A stretch of 64,000 bases of DNA from Novosphingobium resinovorum (GCF_001742225.1 NZ_CP017075.1:3316001-3380000); one strand, 5' to 3'. Counted from the stretch's first letter, positions 19,113 through 27,786 are shown. Notes: generated by a model not told the origin, from the letters alone. Program-made: numbers and translations.

Positions 19113-21305
19113 TCAGGAAACAGGGGCTAGCGGCAGGGGCAGCGAGAGCGCGTGCGTGCCCTGCTGACGCACCTGGAACATCGCGTCGGCGTTGTGGGCG
19201 TATCGGGCGAGCACGGCGGGCTCGATGCGAAGTTCGGGTGCCTCGGTCGTCCAGGCCGCCAGGGGGGCATCGAGCGGACCGAGCGTCACGAGGTAGCGCT
19301 CAGCCTGTTCGACGAGGGGTACATCGATGCCGTCCGTCCACGACCATCCGCCACGCGCGCGGCGGGTCCATGTGAACGTCCAGGCGCCGTCTGCGGCAAT
19401 GGCCCGGCGGGCATGGACCGGCGACAACGGGCGCAGCGTGATCCCTGCGAGGTATACGGGAGACGTTACCGGATCCGGGTCGCCACGTCCTTGCGCGAGG
19501 ACTCTGCGCGAGGGCGAGGAGCCGAGCAGCCCGGCGTCCAGGGAGGCAAGCCCGGTGCCCGGCAGCACGAATGCCTCGCCATCCCCGTGCGCGGCGACGG
19601 CGGCTTCGGTCCCGCCACGACCGCGCAGAAGGCCTTCGAGCCGCCAGCGGCCCTGACCAAGAGACGTCGCCAGCAGGAACTGCACGATCTCCTCGCCGAC
19701 GAACGCCAGGTTCCCTCCTTCGCCAAGGCGGCGCGTGTCGATGCTCGCCAGTTGCATCGCGGGATCGACGAGTTGGATTTCCAGCTGAGTGCCGCGATCG
19801 AGCTGCAGCGGATCGGCGCCGGGCAGCCGCGACAGCGCCGTGCCCATGATCGCGCGCGTCCGGCCGCTTTGGCCAAGAGGCTGCAGCGCGCCGTCACCTT
19901 GGTCGGCGTAGAGTGCCGCGCCGGTCCACCCCGCTTCGGTGCCGGAGACTGCTGCCACGGTGCGCACCGCGTCGGACGACCCTGCTGCAGGATCGAACGG
20001 GAGTTCGAACGCGGCGAGGCGGGTCTCGCCGGCCGGGAGATCAGGCGCGGGATTGCCACGTCCCGGATCCGAAGCGAGTGCGGGCGGCGTCGTCGCTCCC
20101 GGTGGAAGGGCGCGCTCCAGCGAAAGTTCGACGCCGCCGTCGTGCCACTCCCATGCCTGGATGCGCCAGTGTCCGGCGATGCCGGGCAGCGTGACCCGTG
20201 CGCCCGGCGCGACTCGCGGGTCGAGTTCGCAGGTGCGCCACGATATGCGGTCGCGGGTCCAGTCGATCCGGCGGGCGGCGCGTTCGATCATGGTGCGGGC
20301 CGTAGCGGCTCCGAGTGCGGCGGGCAGATCGATGGCGCCCGGTTCTCCGGCGAGGCTGCGGCCGGTCGCCCGCTGGAGGCTGGCCTGATAGTCGCGCTCG
20401 ACGTCGTAATAGCGCAGGATGGCGGGCGGACTGTCGGAGGGCGCGGCACGGTGCCGGGTGAAGCCGGTCCGCGCGCCGAAATCGTCGTCTGCAGTCGTGA
20501 TGGCAGGCTCGGCAAGGGCGATGGCGGCGGTTTGCCGCCGGTCGCGCGCGACGACGAGATTCTCGCCCGAGGCATCGATTTCGAGCGGAAGTATCTGCGC
20601 GAAGGTCTGCAAGTCCGACGCGGGAGCGCTTTCGCTGGTGTAGCCGACGACTTCGGCGAGAGCGACGTTCGCATCGATCTCGTCGATCACGTCGCCGACG
20701 ATGTCCTGCAACGAGAAGTCGTCGTCGGCGATGACCTCGAAGGTCAGTGACGGGATGCGGTTGTAGAAGCCCGAAAGATCGAGGTCTTCGAACACCACGT
20801 AGGCGAGGCCGCGATAGGCGGGGCAGCGTTCGGCACCCTCGGCTGAGGCGATCAGCGGGTCCGGCGGTTGACGGCCCGCCCCGTTATGGAAGCGCAAGGT
20901 CCCTGCGGCCTTGAGCTCCCCGTCGGCGCCGCGTAACAGCTGGCCGTCAGCCCAGATACGGCCGAGAGCGCGGATCGGCCGACTGGCGAGGGCGACCGCG
21001 AAGTTGGCGGAGTAGCCGTAAGTCGTCACGGATGGTCCGCCCTTGCCGGTGCCTTGCACCTCGCTGCGTTCGACAAGGTCGGTCGCCCAGATGACGGAGC
21101 CTGCCGTACGCATGCGGCCGAAGTGACGGGGCAGGACTTGTCCGTAAGTCGAGGTGGTTAGCGCCAGTTCCTTGAGGCGGGGGCCCTCGCGGCCGGTCGA
21201 GCCGAACAGTGCGGTGTCGAACTGGCGTCCCACCAGCGAGCCGATCGCCCCTCCGAGGGGGCCGCCCAGCATGGTGCCGATACTTCCGAAGACGAGCGTG
21301 GCCAT
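19113..21305 (-). CDS. GTA baseplate hub protein (g15/rcc01698-like), short form
   Basis: Large tail-tip protein of the gene transfer agent, expected to form the central hub and receptor-facing part of the tail. 730 aa from the ATG at 21305 (MATLVFGSIGTMLGGPLGGA). The N-terminal Gly/Ala-rich helix, then TSTYGQVLPRHFGRMRTAGSVIW-like beta domains, and the phage-tail_3-type middle (TFEVIADDDFSLQDIV) match Rhodobacter rcc01698. The family's usual ~1300 aa includes a TIM-barrel domain, which is missing here. One base separates it from the peptidase gene. Confidence 0.82.
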   Translation of the reverse strand: MATLVFGSIGTMLGGPLGGAIGSLVGRQFDTALFGSTGREGPRLKELALTTSTYGQVLPRHFGRMRTAGSVIWATDLVERSEVQGTGKGGPSVTTYGYSANFAVALASRPIRALGRIWADGQLLRGADGELKAAGTLRFHNGAGRQPPDPLIASAEGAERCPAYRGLAYVVFEDLDLSGFYNRIPSLTFEVIADDDFSLQDIVGDVIDEIDANVALAEVVGYTSESAPASDLQTFAQILPLEIDASGENLVVARDRRQTAAIALAEPAITTADDDFGARTGFTRHRAAPSDSPPAILRYYDVERDYQASLQRATGRSLAGEPGAIDLPAALGAATARTMIERAARRIDWTRDRISWRTCELDPRVAPGARVTLPGIAGHWRIQAWEWHDGGVELSLERALPPGATTPPALASDPGRGNPAPDLPAGETRLAAFELPFDPAAGSSDAVRTVAAVSGTEAGWTGAALYADQGDGALQPLGQSGRTRAIMGTALSRLPGADPLQLDRGTQLEIQLVDPAMQLASIDTRRLGEGGNLAFVGEEIVQFLLATSLGQGRWRLEGLLRGRGGTEAAVAAHGDGEAFVLPGTGLASLDAGLLGSSPSRRVLAQGRGDPDPVTSPVYLAGITLRPLSPVHARRAIAADGAWTFTWTRRARGGWSWTDGIDVPLVEQAERYLVTLGPLDAPLAAWTTEAPELRIEPAVLARYAHNADAMFQVRQQGTHALSLPLPLAPVS

Positions 21306-21306
21306 G

Positions 21307-21732
21307 TCAGTTCCTTGGATTTGGCGCGAGGCGCCAGTGGTGCAGGAGAGGCCAATCGGGTGGCAATGCACCATGGACGACCCGGCGAAGGCCGGCATGG
21401 GCATGGACCACGCTGGTGCCGCAGATCACGATGGCTAGGTGCAGCTGGCAGGTGGAAGGGCGCAGCATCAGCACGTCGCCGGGCAGAAGCGTGTCCCCTA
21501 CCGGCTCCAGCCCCAGCCTTTCGAGGTCGAGCCGGACAGAGGGAACGATGCGGGTGCGCAGCGGGTAGCCATTGGCAAGGCGCACCGCTCGGCCGGACCG
21601 CGCGAACGCGGCTTCGATGACGCCGACGCAGTCGAGACCGACGCCCGGCTCGCGCCCGTGCAGACGGAACGGCGTACCCACCAGCGTTAGCGCGGCAGCA
21701 GCAAGGCGCGCGCCCGTGACTGCGTCCGTCAC
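21307..21732 (-). CDS. GTA NlpC/P60-family cell-wall peptidase (g14)
   Basis: Peptidoglycan peptidase carried at the tail tip to help DNA pass the recipient wall. 141 aa. The start is the GTG at 21732, overlapping the g13 stop (GTGA). The catalytic Cys is in GLDCVGVIEAAF (about residue 36), and the catalytic His is probably in CQLHLAIVI, with a second His-rich segment VVHAHAGLRRVVH. It matches the position and family of RcGTA rcc01697. Confidence 0.87.
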   Translation of the reverse strand: MTDAVTGARLAAAALTLVGTPFRLHGREPGVGLDCVGVIEAAFARSGRAVRLANGYPLRTRIVPSVRLDLERLGLEPVGDTLLPGDVLMLRPSTCQLHLAIVICGTSVVHAHAGLRRVVHGALPPDWPLLHHWRLAPNPRN

Positions 21733-22550
21733 TGCACCGGGCCGGGATATCGGGTGAGCATATCGTTGCCGGGCAGGAACGGCTCGCCCCGAAAGTTGAC
21801 GGCATTGCCGAAGCGCTGCGAGCAGGTGCCGAGCGTGTGGTCGCAGCCTTCGCGCAGCAGGGCTCGGGTGCCGGGCTCCATGGCATCGGCAAGGGGAACG
21901 TCGAGGATCAGGCCGTTTGCGCCCCCGCCCATCACGTCCATCTGGATTCCGGCCTGAGGCCCGTCGATCCAGCGCAAGCGCCCGCCCGCGTGATCGGCGG
22001 CATCGGGGGCGCCTTCGAACAGCGCGGCGTTGGTGGCGGCGTCGATGCCGAGCAGGCGCACTTCGCGGCTGAACTTTTGCGGATTGAGGTTGCACCCCGG
22101 CGCGCAGAAGATGGAGCGGCAGGCGGGGCTGGTGCGCGGCGTGGGATCGCGCCACAACTCGGCCTTGCGCGAGACGAGTTCGGCGGAGAAGGCGCCGTCG
22201 TCTTCGCTGACCGTGCCGATGGTCCCGGCGTAGAGCACCTCGCGCTCCAGCGTTTCCCAGTCGACGAGGCCGATGCGGACCTGGGCGCCGTCGAAACGTC
22301 CGGCGGCGAGGTCGGCGCTGTCGATCGCCTCGTGCGTCAGCGAACCGCGCACTTCGGCGCTGTCGGGCTCGAAGTCGGCGCTCTTGCGGATGGCGCTGGG
22401 CACCATGCCGGGCGAGGCCCGGTGGAGCACGCCGTCAAACCAGAGGTCGCGGTCGTGCGAAGTGAACCCCAGCGCCACCCCGTCGCCGCGCAGGATGCGC
22501 CAGAAGGTGGCGACGGTTTCGAGGTCGTCGGCGAACCAGCGGCGGGTCAT
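21729..22550 (-). CDS. GTA baseplate protein, DUF2163 family (g13)
   Basis: Tail/baseplate hub-attachment protein equivalent to RcGTA rcc01696. 273 aa from the ATG at 22550, overlapping the g12 stop (ATGA). Conserved features: N-terminal FTSHDRDLWFDG, and a cysteine-rich segment SPACRSIFCAPGCNLN followed later by GCDHTLGTCSQRFGNAVNF. The last is the hallmark of the family and in RcGTA contributes to an iron-sulfur cluster. All four expected cysteine groups are present. Confidence 0.9.
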   Translation of the reverse strand: MTRRWFADDLETVATFWRILRGDGVALGFTSHDRDLWFDGVLHRASPGMVPSAIRKSADFEPDSAEVRGSLTHEAIDSADLAAGRFDGAQVRIGLVDWETLEREVLYAGTIGTVSEDDGAFSAELVSRKAELWRDPTPRTSPACRSIFCAPGCNLNPQKFSREVRLLGIDAATNAALFEGAPDAADHAGGRLRWIDGPQAGIQMDVMGGGANGLILDVPLADAMEPGTRALLREGCDHTLGTCSQRFGNAVNFRGEPFLPGNDMLTRYPGPVQ

Positions 22551-24889
22551 GACGCCTCCCGGATTTCCACGACGGGCACGCTGGGCGCCTCGCCTGCGGC
22601 GAAGGCGGCGCCGGAGACTTCGAGGCTGTCCTCGGCGAAGCGGACGGGGACGTCGAACAGGAAGCCCGCGCGGACGTCCGCGCCGACTGGCGGGGCCTCG
22701 TCGAAAGTGACGAAGCCGTGCTCGGCCAGAGTCCAGTTGCCGACCTGCAGCGCCCCGTCGATGGAGACGAGAACCGTTGCGAAATCGGGCCGGGTGATGC
22801 GGCGGACTTGCGCGTCCTCGCCCTCGCCGTAGCGCTTGATGAGCGGGAACCCGGCCTTGATGCCGTCGCCGGTGCCGAGCGGCTGGTCGAGCGGGCCGGG
22901 CGCGGCGACCATGCCGCTCGAACTGAAGTCGCTGGGATCGCGCAGCCGGAACCCGCGAGCGGGACCTCGGCGGGCGCGGAAGAAGGCGATGAGTGCGCCC
23001 AGTTCCGCCTCGGAGCGCACGCCCGGGCCGACGTCGAAGCGCAGCCGCGCGTTGGACCACAGCGAATTGCGCCGCTCGAACCCGGAGGCGGTGACCGAGA
23101 CGCTGGTGGAGAATTCGGGCACCACCGTCGCGTCGCGGCCGAGTGCGAGCGGGTAGAGCACGTCGTCGAAGGCCTGCATGGGGTCTGCTCCTGAGGTTGG
23201 CGGCGGGGGGAGGCGCACGTATCCGTCGCGTGCGACCTGGGGCAGCGCCCAGACGACGACTTCATGGGGCGCGCGGGTCAGGGCTTCGTCGATCCCGGCG
23301 TCGATGCGGCGCCACTGGTCGTGCTGGTCGGGTCTGAGGACGAAGCCTGCGAGATAGTCCTGCTCGCGGGGCGGGTAGCTGAGGCGGGCGTCGACTTCGG
23401 CATGGGCCATGCGGCGGTGGGCGTCGGCCCCGGCGGTGAGCCAGTCGTAGTCTTCCACCTGCAGCCGGTCGAACGCGGGCGCGGCCCAGCCGGTCGGCAG
23501 GTTGGCGCGCTTCAGTTCGGGCATGTCGGGTGCAAGCAGGGTTGGGGTGAAGACGAGCGCCAGCGCCTCTACCGGCGAGGGCGCGACCGCCGTGCGTACC
23601 GCCGCGACGAGGTCGGCGGTCGATTGCGCCAGCACCGCGCCTGCCTGATCGAGCATCGCCGTCTGCGCCGGGGAGAGCGGTGCGCGCATGTCGGGAATAG
23701 CGGCGGGCGACCCGCCGAATGCGGCCTTGGCGGCATCGTCGTAGAGGCAGATGCGGCCGTCGCCGAAGGTCCACCACCATGGCTCGCCGACCTGAAAGCG
23801 GACGGGCGCGCCCACTTCGGCGAGCAGTTCGGCGAAGGCGGCACCGACTGCCTGCAGCCACGTCATCGCCTGCGAATTCGCGGGCGAGAGCAGGGTGGAG
23901 GGCGGCTCCCAGCCGGTCAGCGCCGGGTTGCCGTCGAGGTCGCGCTGCTTCCAGTCTTCCGGGCAGTGCTGGTCGAGCAGTTCGTAGGATAGTGAGGCCA
24001 TCGGGCTCAGGCCCGCCGCGAGGCACTCGGCGAAGAAGGCGCGGTGCCAGCTGCGGGTTGGACCATTGAGGGCATCGCTAAACTGCCCGGCTAGGTATTG
24101 GCCGCCGTTCGCCGTGAGCCGGAAATAGTGGCTCATGCCGACATAATGCACCACCGAGCCGCGATAGCCGAGCTGGCGCACGGCACGGATCAGGCGCGCC
24201 GGGGTCTGGACGCCCTGGTCGTCGTAGCCGGTCGCCATGGCGAGGCCGTTCGCGGGCAGGATCACGTCGCCGATCTCCAGCATGGCGCGGGCGCCGTCGG
24301 TGGCGATTTCGGACATCTCGAACCAGCCTTCGGTCTCGGCGGGGAGTGGGTCGGGGCTGGCGCCGTCGTAGCCGGGCGGGGCGAAGGAGATGAACATCCG
24401 CTCGATCGCGCCGGGCCAGACGCGGTCGGCGTCGGCGGGCAGGGCGTAGCCGCCGTCGAGCGCCGAGAAATCGAGCGTGACGACTGCGTTCTCGCTCGTC
24501 CCCTCGGCATAGTTCCAGAGGCGCACGTACCAGGTATGCGGCGCGCCCGCTTCGTCGCGGCCCTCGATGGTGAGGGTCGGGCCGTTGATCGCGTCGAGCG
24601 GGATCAGTCCGCCCGACCGCCAGCGGAAACGCAACGAGGTATGCGCGTAATCGCGGTCGGTGCGGTAGGCCAGCAGGGGGTGGTCGAGCGCATCGACACT
24701 GTCCCAGATCAGCCCGCCGAGGTCGGCCTTGCGCAGGAACGAGGCTTCCACGCGCAAGCCATCGGGGGCGGTGGACACCACCGTCGCCACCATCGGGCGG
24801 GGGAAGTTGACGGTCCAGAAGCGCGGGTCGAAGCGCATGAGCCAGTCGCTCGCCTGCCCCTCGCGCTTGCTGGCGAGCCAGAATGCCAT
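22547..24889 (-). CDS. GTA distal tail protein: TIM-barrel-like region fused to DUF2460 (g12)
   Basis: 780 aa. The C-terminal ~210 residues (from about 570) are the DUF2460/TIGR02217 distal tail protein (FPLALGRDATVVPEFSTSVS, RRGPARGFRLRDPSDF, PLIKRYGEGEDAQVRRI). In RcGTA g12 is only this ~210-aa domain. Here about 560 residues precede it. They begin with a beta-rich part (FDPRFWTVNFPRPMVATVVS) and continue with a segment that looks like a glycoside-hydrolase-type TIM barrel (GYRGSVVHYVGMSHYF, LSPMASLSYELLDQHCPEDW, FQVGEPWWWTFGDGRICLYD). This resembles non-contractile tail proteins with a TIM barrel. The next gene (g15) lacks its own barrel. Confidence 0.8.
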   Translation of the reverse strand: MAFWLASKREGQASDWLMRFDPRFWTVNFPRPMVATVVSTAPDGLRVEASFLRKADLGGLIWDSVDALDHPLLAYRTDRDYAHTSLRFRWRSGGLIPLDAINGPTLTIEGRDEAGAPHTWYVRLWNYAEGTSENAVVTLDFSALDGGYALPADADRVWPGAIERMFISFAPPGYDGASPDPLPAETEGWFEMSEIATDGARAMLEIGDVILPANGLAMATGYDDQGVQTPARLIRAVRQLGYRGSVVHYVGMSHYFRLTANGGQYLAGQFSDALNGPTRSWHRAFFAECLAAGLSPMASLSYELLDQHCPEDWKQRDLDGNPALTGWEPPSTLLSPANSQAMTWLQAVGAAFAELLAEVGAPVRFQVGEPWWWTFGDGRICLYDDAAKAAFGGSPAAIPDMRAPLSPAQTAMLDQAGAVLAQSTADLVAAVRTAVAPSPVEALALVFTPTLLAPDMPELKRANLPTGWAAPAFDRLQVEDYDWLTAGADAHRRMAHAEVDARLSYPPREQDYLAGFVLRPDQHDQWRRIDAGIDEALTRAPHEVVVWALPQVARDGYVRLPPPPTSGADPMQAFDDVLYPLALGRDATVVPEFSTSVSVTASGFERRNSLWSNARLRFDVGPGVRSEAELGALIAFFRARRGPARGFRLRDPSDFSSSGMVAAPGPLDQPLGTGDGIKAGFPLIKRYGEGEDAQVRRITRPDFATVLVSIDGALQVGNWTLAEHGFVTFDEAPPVGADVRAGFLFDVPVRFAEDSLEVSGAAFAAGEAPSVPVVEIREAS

Positions 24890-24900
24890 GAGGTCTCTCC

Positions 24901-25458
24901 TCAGTTCGAGAGGGCGCGGCGCACGGCGCTCGCGACCTGGCGGCTGGAGCGCTGGAGCGACTGCGGCGCGCTGGAACCGCGCGGGGCCGAGAGGTTGATC
25001 GCCACGCGCACGTCGCGGCTGGCCGAACTGCCTGTTTCGACGCGGCCTGCGGAGGTCGGCACGAACAGCTCCGGTCCGCGCTCGCCCACGACATAGCCGC
25101 GTCCGGGCGCGACATTGCCGCCGGTGGCGCGGCCCGGAAGACCCAGCGCTCCGGTCAGCAGGCCGGAGAGGTCCAGCCCGCCGCCCGCGCCGCTGCCGCC
25201 GACCAGCGCCGAGGCCAGCGTCTGCGCGGCCTGCCCGGCGATGGCGTCGAGCGTCGAGGCGGCGGTGCGCTTGAGGTCGTCGAAGCCAAGGGCACCTTTC
25301 CGGATCGCGCCGGACAGGCCCTTTTCCAGAGCGTCGCCCGCGCGGGTGAAGCCGGACACGAGGTCGCCGTCCACGGCCCCGCGCATCTGCGCGATGTCGC
25401 GGGCGAAGCCATCGGTGCCGGCACGAACCTCGACGAGGAGGCTGTCGATCTCATCCAT
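24901..25458 (-). CDS. GTA tape measure protein (g11), short
   Basis: Sets tail length and is packed inside the tail tube. Only 185 aa, which fits the very short tail lumen of GTA particles compared with phage proteins of 700-1500 aa. N-terminal helices (IDSLLVEVRAGTDGFARDIAQM), a middle Ala/Gly-rich hydrophobic region, then the family C-terminus ATGGNVAPGRGYVVGERGPE. Overlaps g10.1 by 8 bp. Confidence 0.87.
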   Translation of the reverse strand: MDEIDSLLVEVRAGTDGFARDIAQMRGAVDGDLVSGFTRAGDALEKGLSGAIRKGALGFDDLKRTAASTLDAIAGQAAQTLASALVGGSGAGGGLDLSGLLTGALGLPGRATGGNVAPGRGYVVGERGPELFVPTSAGRVETGSSASRDVRVAINLSAPRGSSAPQSLQRSSRQVASAVRRALSN

Positions 25459-25639
25459 GATCGTTTTCCATCAGCTTGGTGAGGGTATCCCGGTCGAAGC
25501 CCGCAGGCGCGCCGGGGGAGAGCAGGCCGAGCGCGGCGGCCAGTTCGGCCGGGGTGGCGGCCCAGAACTCGGCGGGCCGCCACCCCAGCGTGCGCGCGGC
25601 CGTGGCGCAAAGGCCCAGCGCGGCGGCCGCGAATGTCAC
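25451..25639 (-). CDS. GTA tail assembly chaperone (g10.1, rcc01693-like)
   Basis: 62-aa protein with GWRPAEFWAATPAELAAAL, the phage tail assembly chaperone (TAC) pattern, and a C-terminus FDRDTLTKLMENDHG conserved in GTA loci. It is thought to coat the tape measure before tube assembly. It starts with GTG, overlapping the g10 stop (GTGA), and its 3' end overlaps g11, so all three are translationally coupled. Confidence 0.83.
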   Translation of the reverse strand: MTFAAAALGLCATAARTLGWRPAEFWAATPAELAAALGLLSPGAPAGFDRDTLTKLMENDHG

Positions 25640-25944
25640 GCGCTGCCCTTGAGCACTTGCGCGAGCAGCACCCGCAGCGGCGCGGCGCAGGCGGCGAGGC
25701 CCTGGGCGACGATCGCCGCGCCCACCGTTTCGCGGCTTGGCCGGTCGGCTTCGGGCAGGCAGTGCCAGAACAGCGTGGCCATCTCGGCGAGGTGAAGTTC
25801 GCCCGCGCCCGCCCGCTCGACGAGGGCGAAGAGCGGGCCGAGTTCCTCCTCGGCGGCGACCAGCGCGGTGAAGCTGGGCCGCATCACGTAGGCGCCGTGG
25901 CCGATGGCGATGGCCGCCTCGCCGCGCAGAGGGTTGGGCGTCAT
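25636..25944 (-). CDS. GTA-gp10 family tail assembly protein (g10, rcc01692-like)
   Basis: 102 aa. The pattern NPLRGEAAIAIGHGAYVMRPSF plus VAAEEELGPLFALVERA is that of the gene-transfer-agent gp10 family (DUF3356). It is probably a tail chaperone acting with g10.1, in the way of lambda gpG/gpGT. ATGA overlap with the tail tube gene upstream. Confidence 0.87.
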   Translation of the reverse strand: MTPNPLRGEAAIAIGHGAYVMRPSFTALVAAEEELGPLFALVERAGAGELHLAEMATLFWHCLPEADRPSRETVGAAIVAQGLAACAAPLRVLLAQVLKGSA

Positions 25945-26348
25945 GCCGGGATCACCTCGCCCGAGCTTTCGAGCTGGAGCGTGTAGTTGCGCTCGCCGTT
26001 GAAATCGCCCGCGTAGTCGAGGCGCTGGACGAGGAATTTGCCGCGCAGCCGTTCGCCGTCCTCGAAGCTGAGTTCGTAGTCGCCAAGCGTGCCGGCCATG
26101 GCGTTGGCGCGCACCTGCGCCTCCGCCGCGCTGCCGAGGAAAATCCCCGCCGCGCTCACCGAGACCGAGCGCACGCCCGCGCCGGAAAGCAGTTCGCGCC
26201 AGCCACCGCTGTCCTTGGAGGTGACGACGACGGCGTCTCCGGTGACCGACATCTGAGTGGTGCGCAGCCCCGCGACGGTCTGGTAGGCGGCGGGGACGCT
26301 GCCGTTGGAGATCTTGAGGAGGAAGGCGCTGCCTTTCTGGGCGGGCAT
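25941..26348 (-). CDS. GTA major tail tube protein (g9, TP901-1 family)
   Basis: Forms the tail tube. 135 aa from the ATG at 26348 (MPAQKGSAFLLKI). The pattern VAGLRTTQMSVTGDAVVVTSKDS followed by SVSAAGIFLGS and YTLQLESSGE is that of the TP901-1 major tail protein family. A 188-bp gap holding a palindromic repeat separates it from g8 upstream, the first of three repeat interruptions in this operon. Confidence 0.88.
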   Translation of the reverse strand: MPAQKGSAFLLKISNGSVPAAYQTVAGLRTTQMSVTGDAVVVTSKDSGGWRELLSGAGVRSVSVSAAGIFLGSAAEAQVRANAMAGTLGDYELSFEDGERLRGKFLVQRLDYAGDFNGERNYTLQLESSGEVIPA

Positions 26349-26395
26349 GGTAAGGCTCCTTTGGTGAAAGAGAGGGGGCACGCAGCGTCGCGTTG

Positions 26396-26507
26396 GCCTA
26401 CCCCGTCCGGCTAGGCCCTTCGGGCCAAGCCTCCCGGCCCTCCCGCAAGCGGGAGGGCCTTACCTCGGGTCTCCCCTCCCGCTTGCGGGAGGGGTTGTGG
26501 GTGGGCC
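26396..26507. repeat. Palindromic intergenic repeat, copy A (~115-bp family)
   Basis: Starts GGCCTACCCC and ends GGGTGGGCC as imperfect terminal inverted repeats. Inside are two palindromes CCCTCCCGCAAGCGGGAGGG and CCCCTCCCGCTTGCGGGAGG and the tract CCGTCCGGCTAGGC. It lies inside the GTA operon between g9 and g8. Other copies lie at 41147-41260, 44586-44704, 48445-48538 and 62741-62857. Confidence 0.88.
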
Positions 26508-26535
26508 TGTCGCAACCTGCGCGTGAAATCAGTCG

Positions 26536-26925
26536 TCACTGCGCCAGCAGGCGAAACCTGTATTCGAGCAGGATCGCGCGGCGGCTTTCACCGCGCTGTT
26601 CGGCGCGGGCGCGCAGGAACTGGATTGTCGCGATCTGGAAGCCCGGCTGCAGGCGCGGCAGGCTGTCCACCCGCGCCTCGATGGCGGTGACGAGGTCCGC
26701 CGCCGCATCGGGCGCATCGCCCCGGCAGTGCAGTTCCAGCGCCACGCGCACCTCGCGGCCGGGGGCGGTCTTGCAGCTCCAGTCGGAGCTGGCGCTGGAC
26801 GCGATGGCGAGCCACGGCAGGCCGGTGCGCGAGGGGGCTTCCTCGACCACGGCGTTGAGGTTCGCGACAAGGGCCATGTCGGCGGCCAGCCATGCGATCA
26901 GGGCAGAGCGAAGGGCGATTTCCAT
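26536..26925 (-). CDS. GTA tail terminator, DUF3168 family (g8)
   Basis: Caps the tail tube at the head junction. 129 aa. N-terminal ALRSALIAWLAADMAL, a middle beta region with VRVALELHCRGD, and a C-terminal ILLEYRFRLLAQ follow the DUF3168 pattern and match RcGTA rcc01690 in position. Confidence 0.85.
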   Translation of the reverse strand: MEIALRSALIAWLAADMALVANLNAVVEEAPSRTGLPWLAIASSASSDWSCKTAPGREVRVALELHCRGDAPDAAADLVTAIEARVDSLPRLQPGFQIATIQFLRARAEQRGESRRAILLEYRFRLLAQ

Positions 26926-26928
26926 GGC

Positions 26929-27102
26929 TTATCCTTTCGCGAACAGCGGCCAGACAAGGCCCGCGCGGCGCCAGCGGCTATCATTCTGACGGGTAGCGAG
27001 ACGGCGGCTGGTAGCCCAGGCGACGGCGAGGGCAGCGGCGTTTGCGGTCAGCCGCCGCGCGAGGGCGTCGAAGTCGGTCTCGGCCTTCATGGCGCCCGTC
27101 AT
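26929..27102 (-). CDS. Short ORF at the g7 (head-tail adaptor) position, function unknown
   Basis: 57 aa. The ATG at 27102 overlaps the g6 stop (ATGA), and the stop is 3 bp before g8, so it looks translated as part of the operon. The sequence is a simple Ala-rich helix (FDALARRLTANAAALAVAWATSRRLA) ending WRRAGLVWPLFAKG. RcGTA carries a ~110-aa head-tail stopper (g7) here; this ORF is half that length and shows no recognisable stopper fold. It may be a remnant or a divergent replacement. Confidence 0.55.
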   Translation of the reverse strand: MTGAMKAETDFDALARRLTANAAALAVAWATSRRLATRQNDSRWRRAGLVWPLFAKG

Positions 27103-27656
27103 TTCAGGCGCATCCGGCGCCACGGACGCCACAGCGCGGCGACGGAGGCAGGCGGCAGAGGCGCGGCACCGTTGCCGTCACGCTCGCGGTGCTGGTGTGC
27201 GGCTAGGCGGACGACGCCGTGCCGCAGCGCTTCGGGCAGGGCGTCCCACTCGGGCGCGAGACCGGCGGTGAAGCGCACCGCGACGCGGCTCTCCGCGCCG
27301 GGCAGGGGAAGCCGCAAGCGGCCGGTGCCGTCGGCGTCGAGGTCCGCCTCCCAGCTGCCCGGCGCGAGCGTGGTGCGGGTGCCGTCCGCCGCGATCGTCT
27401 CGACCGAGGCGATGGCCTGGACCGGGCGCGTCGCCAGCGTGTGCCAGAACTGGTGCCTCTCGGGGCGGGTGGAGAGCACTTCCTCGCACTCGGCCTCGAT
27501 CGGCAGGGAGCCGGTGAAGGCCTCGCAGGTGTCCAGCGCGGCGGCGAGCAGCCCGGTCAGCGGGGCGTCGTCGGTGGCGGTGGTGATGCCCAGCCACTGC
27601 TTCAGTTCGGCCAGCGCCGGGGGCGGCAGCGTGGACGGGGTGAGGATGACCCGCAT
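27099..27656 (-). CDS. GTA head-tail connector (g6, phiE125 gp8-like)
   Basis: Adaptor ring between portal and tail. 185 aa from the ATG at 27656 (MRVILTPSTLPPPALAELKQWLGI). The N-terminal helix with LKQWLGI and the later VRFTAGLAPEWDALPEALRHGVVRL follow the gp6/phiE125-gp8 connector pattern. Longer frames upstream read into a repeat (giving MGPRLRGDDG) and are not real. The 228-bp gap to the capsid gene holds a large inverted repeat. Confidence 0.86.
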   Translation of the reverse strand: MRVILTPSTLPPPALAELKQWLGITTATDDAPLTGLLAAALDTCEAFTGSLPIEAECEEVLSTRPERHQFWHTLATRPVQAIASVETIAADGTRTTLAPGSWEADLDADGTGRLRLPLPGAESRVAVRFTAGLAPEWDALPEALRHGVVRLAAHQHRERDGNGAAPLPPASVAALWRPWRRMRLK

Positions 27657-27695
27657 GGTGGGTGTCTCCGATGAGAGGGAGCGCCGTGTCCTTTT

Positions 27696-27786
27696 CCCGT
27701 CATCCCCGCGAAGGCGGGGACCCATCTGATGCCCGTTCGACAGGCACCCTCAGGAGATGGGTTCCCGCCTTCGCGGGAATGACGGG
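27696..27786. repeat. 91-bp inverted repeat inside the GTA operon (second repeat family)
   Basis: Outer arms CCCGTCATCCCCGCGAAGGC and GCCTTCGCGGGAATGACGGG continue inward to ACCCATCT / AGATGGG, giving about 30-bp arms around a ~28-bp centre. It is related to the paired 26-bp arms at 44405-44430 and 44511-44536. Lies between the connector and capsid genes and could fold in the mRNA. Confidence 0.85.
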
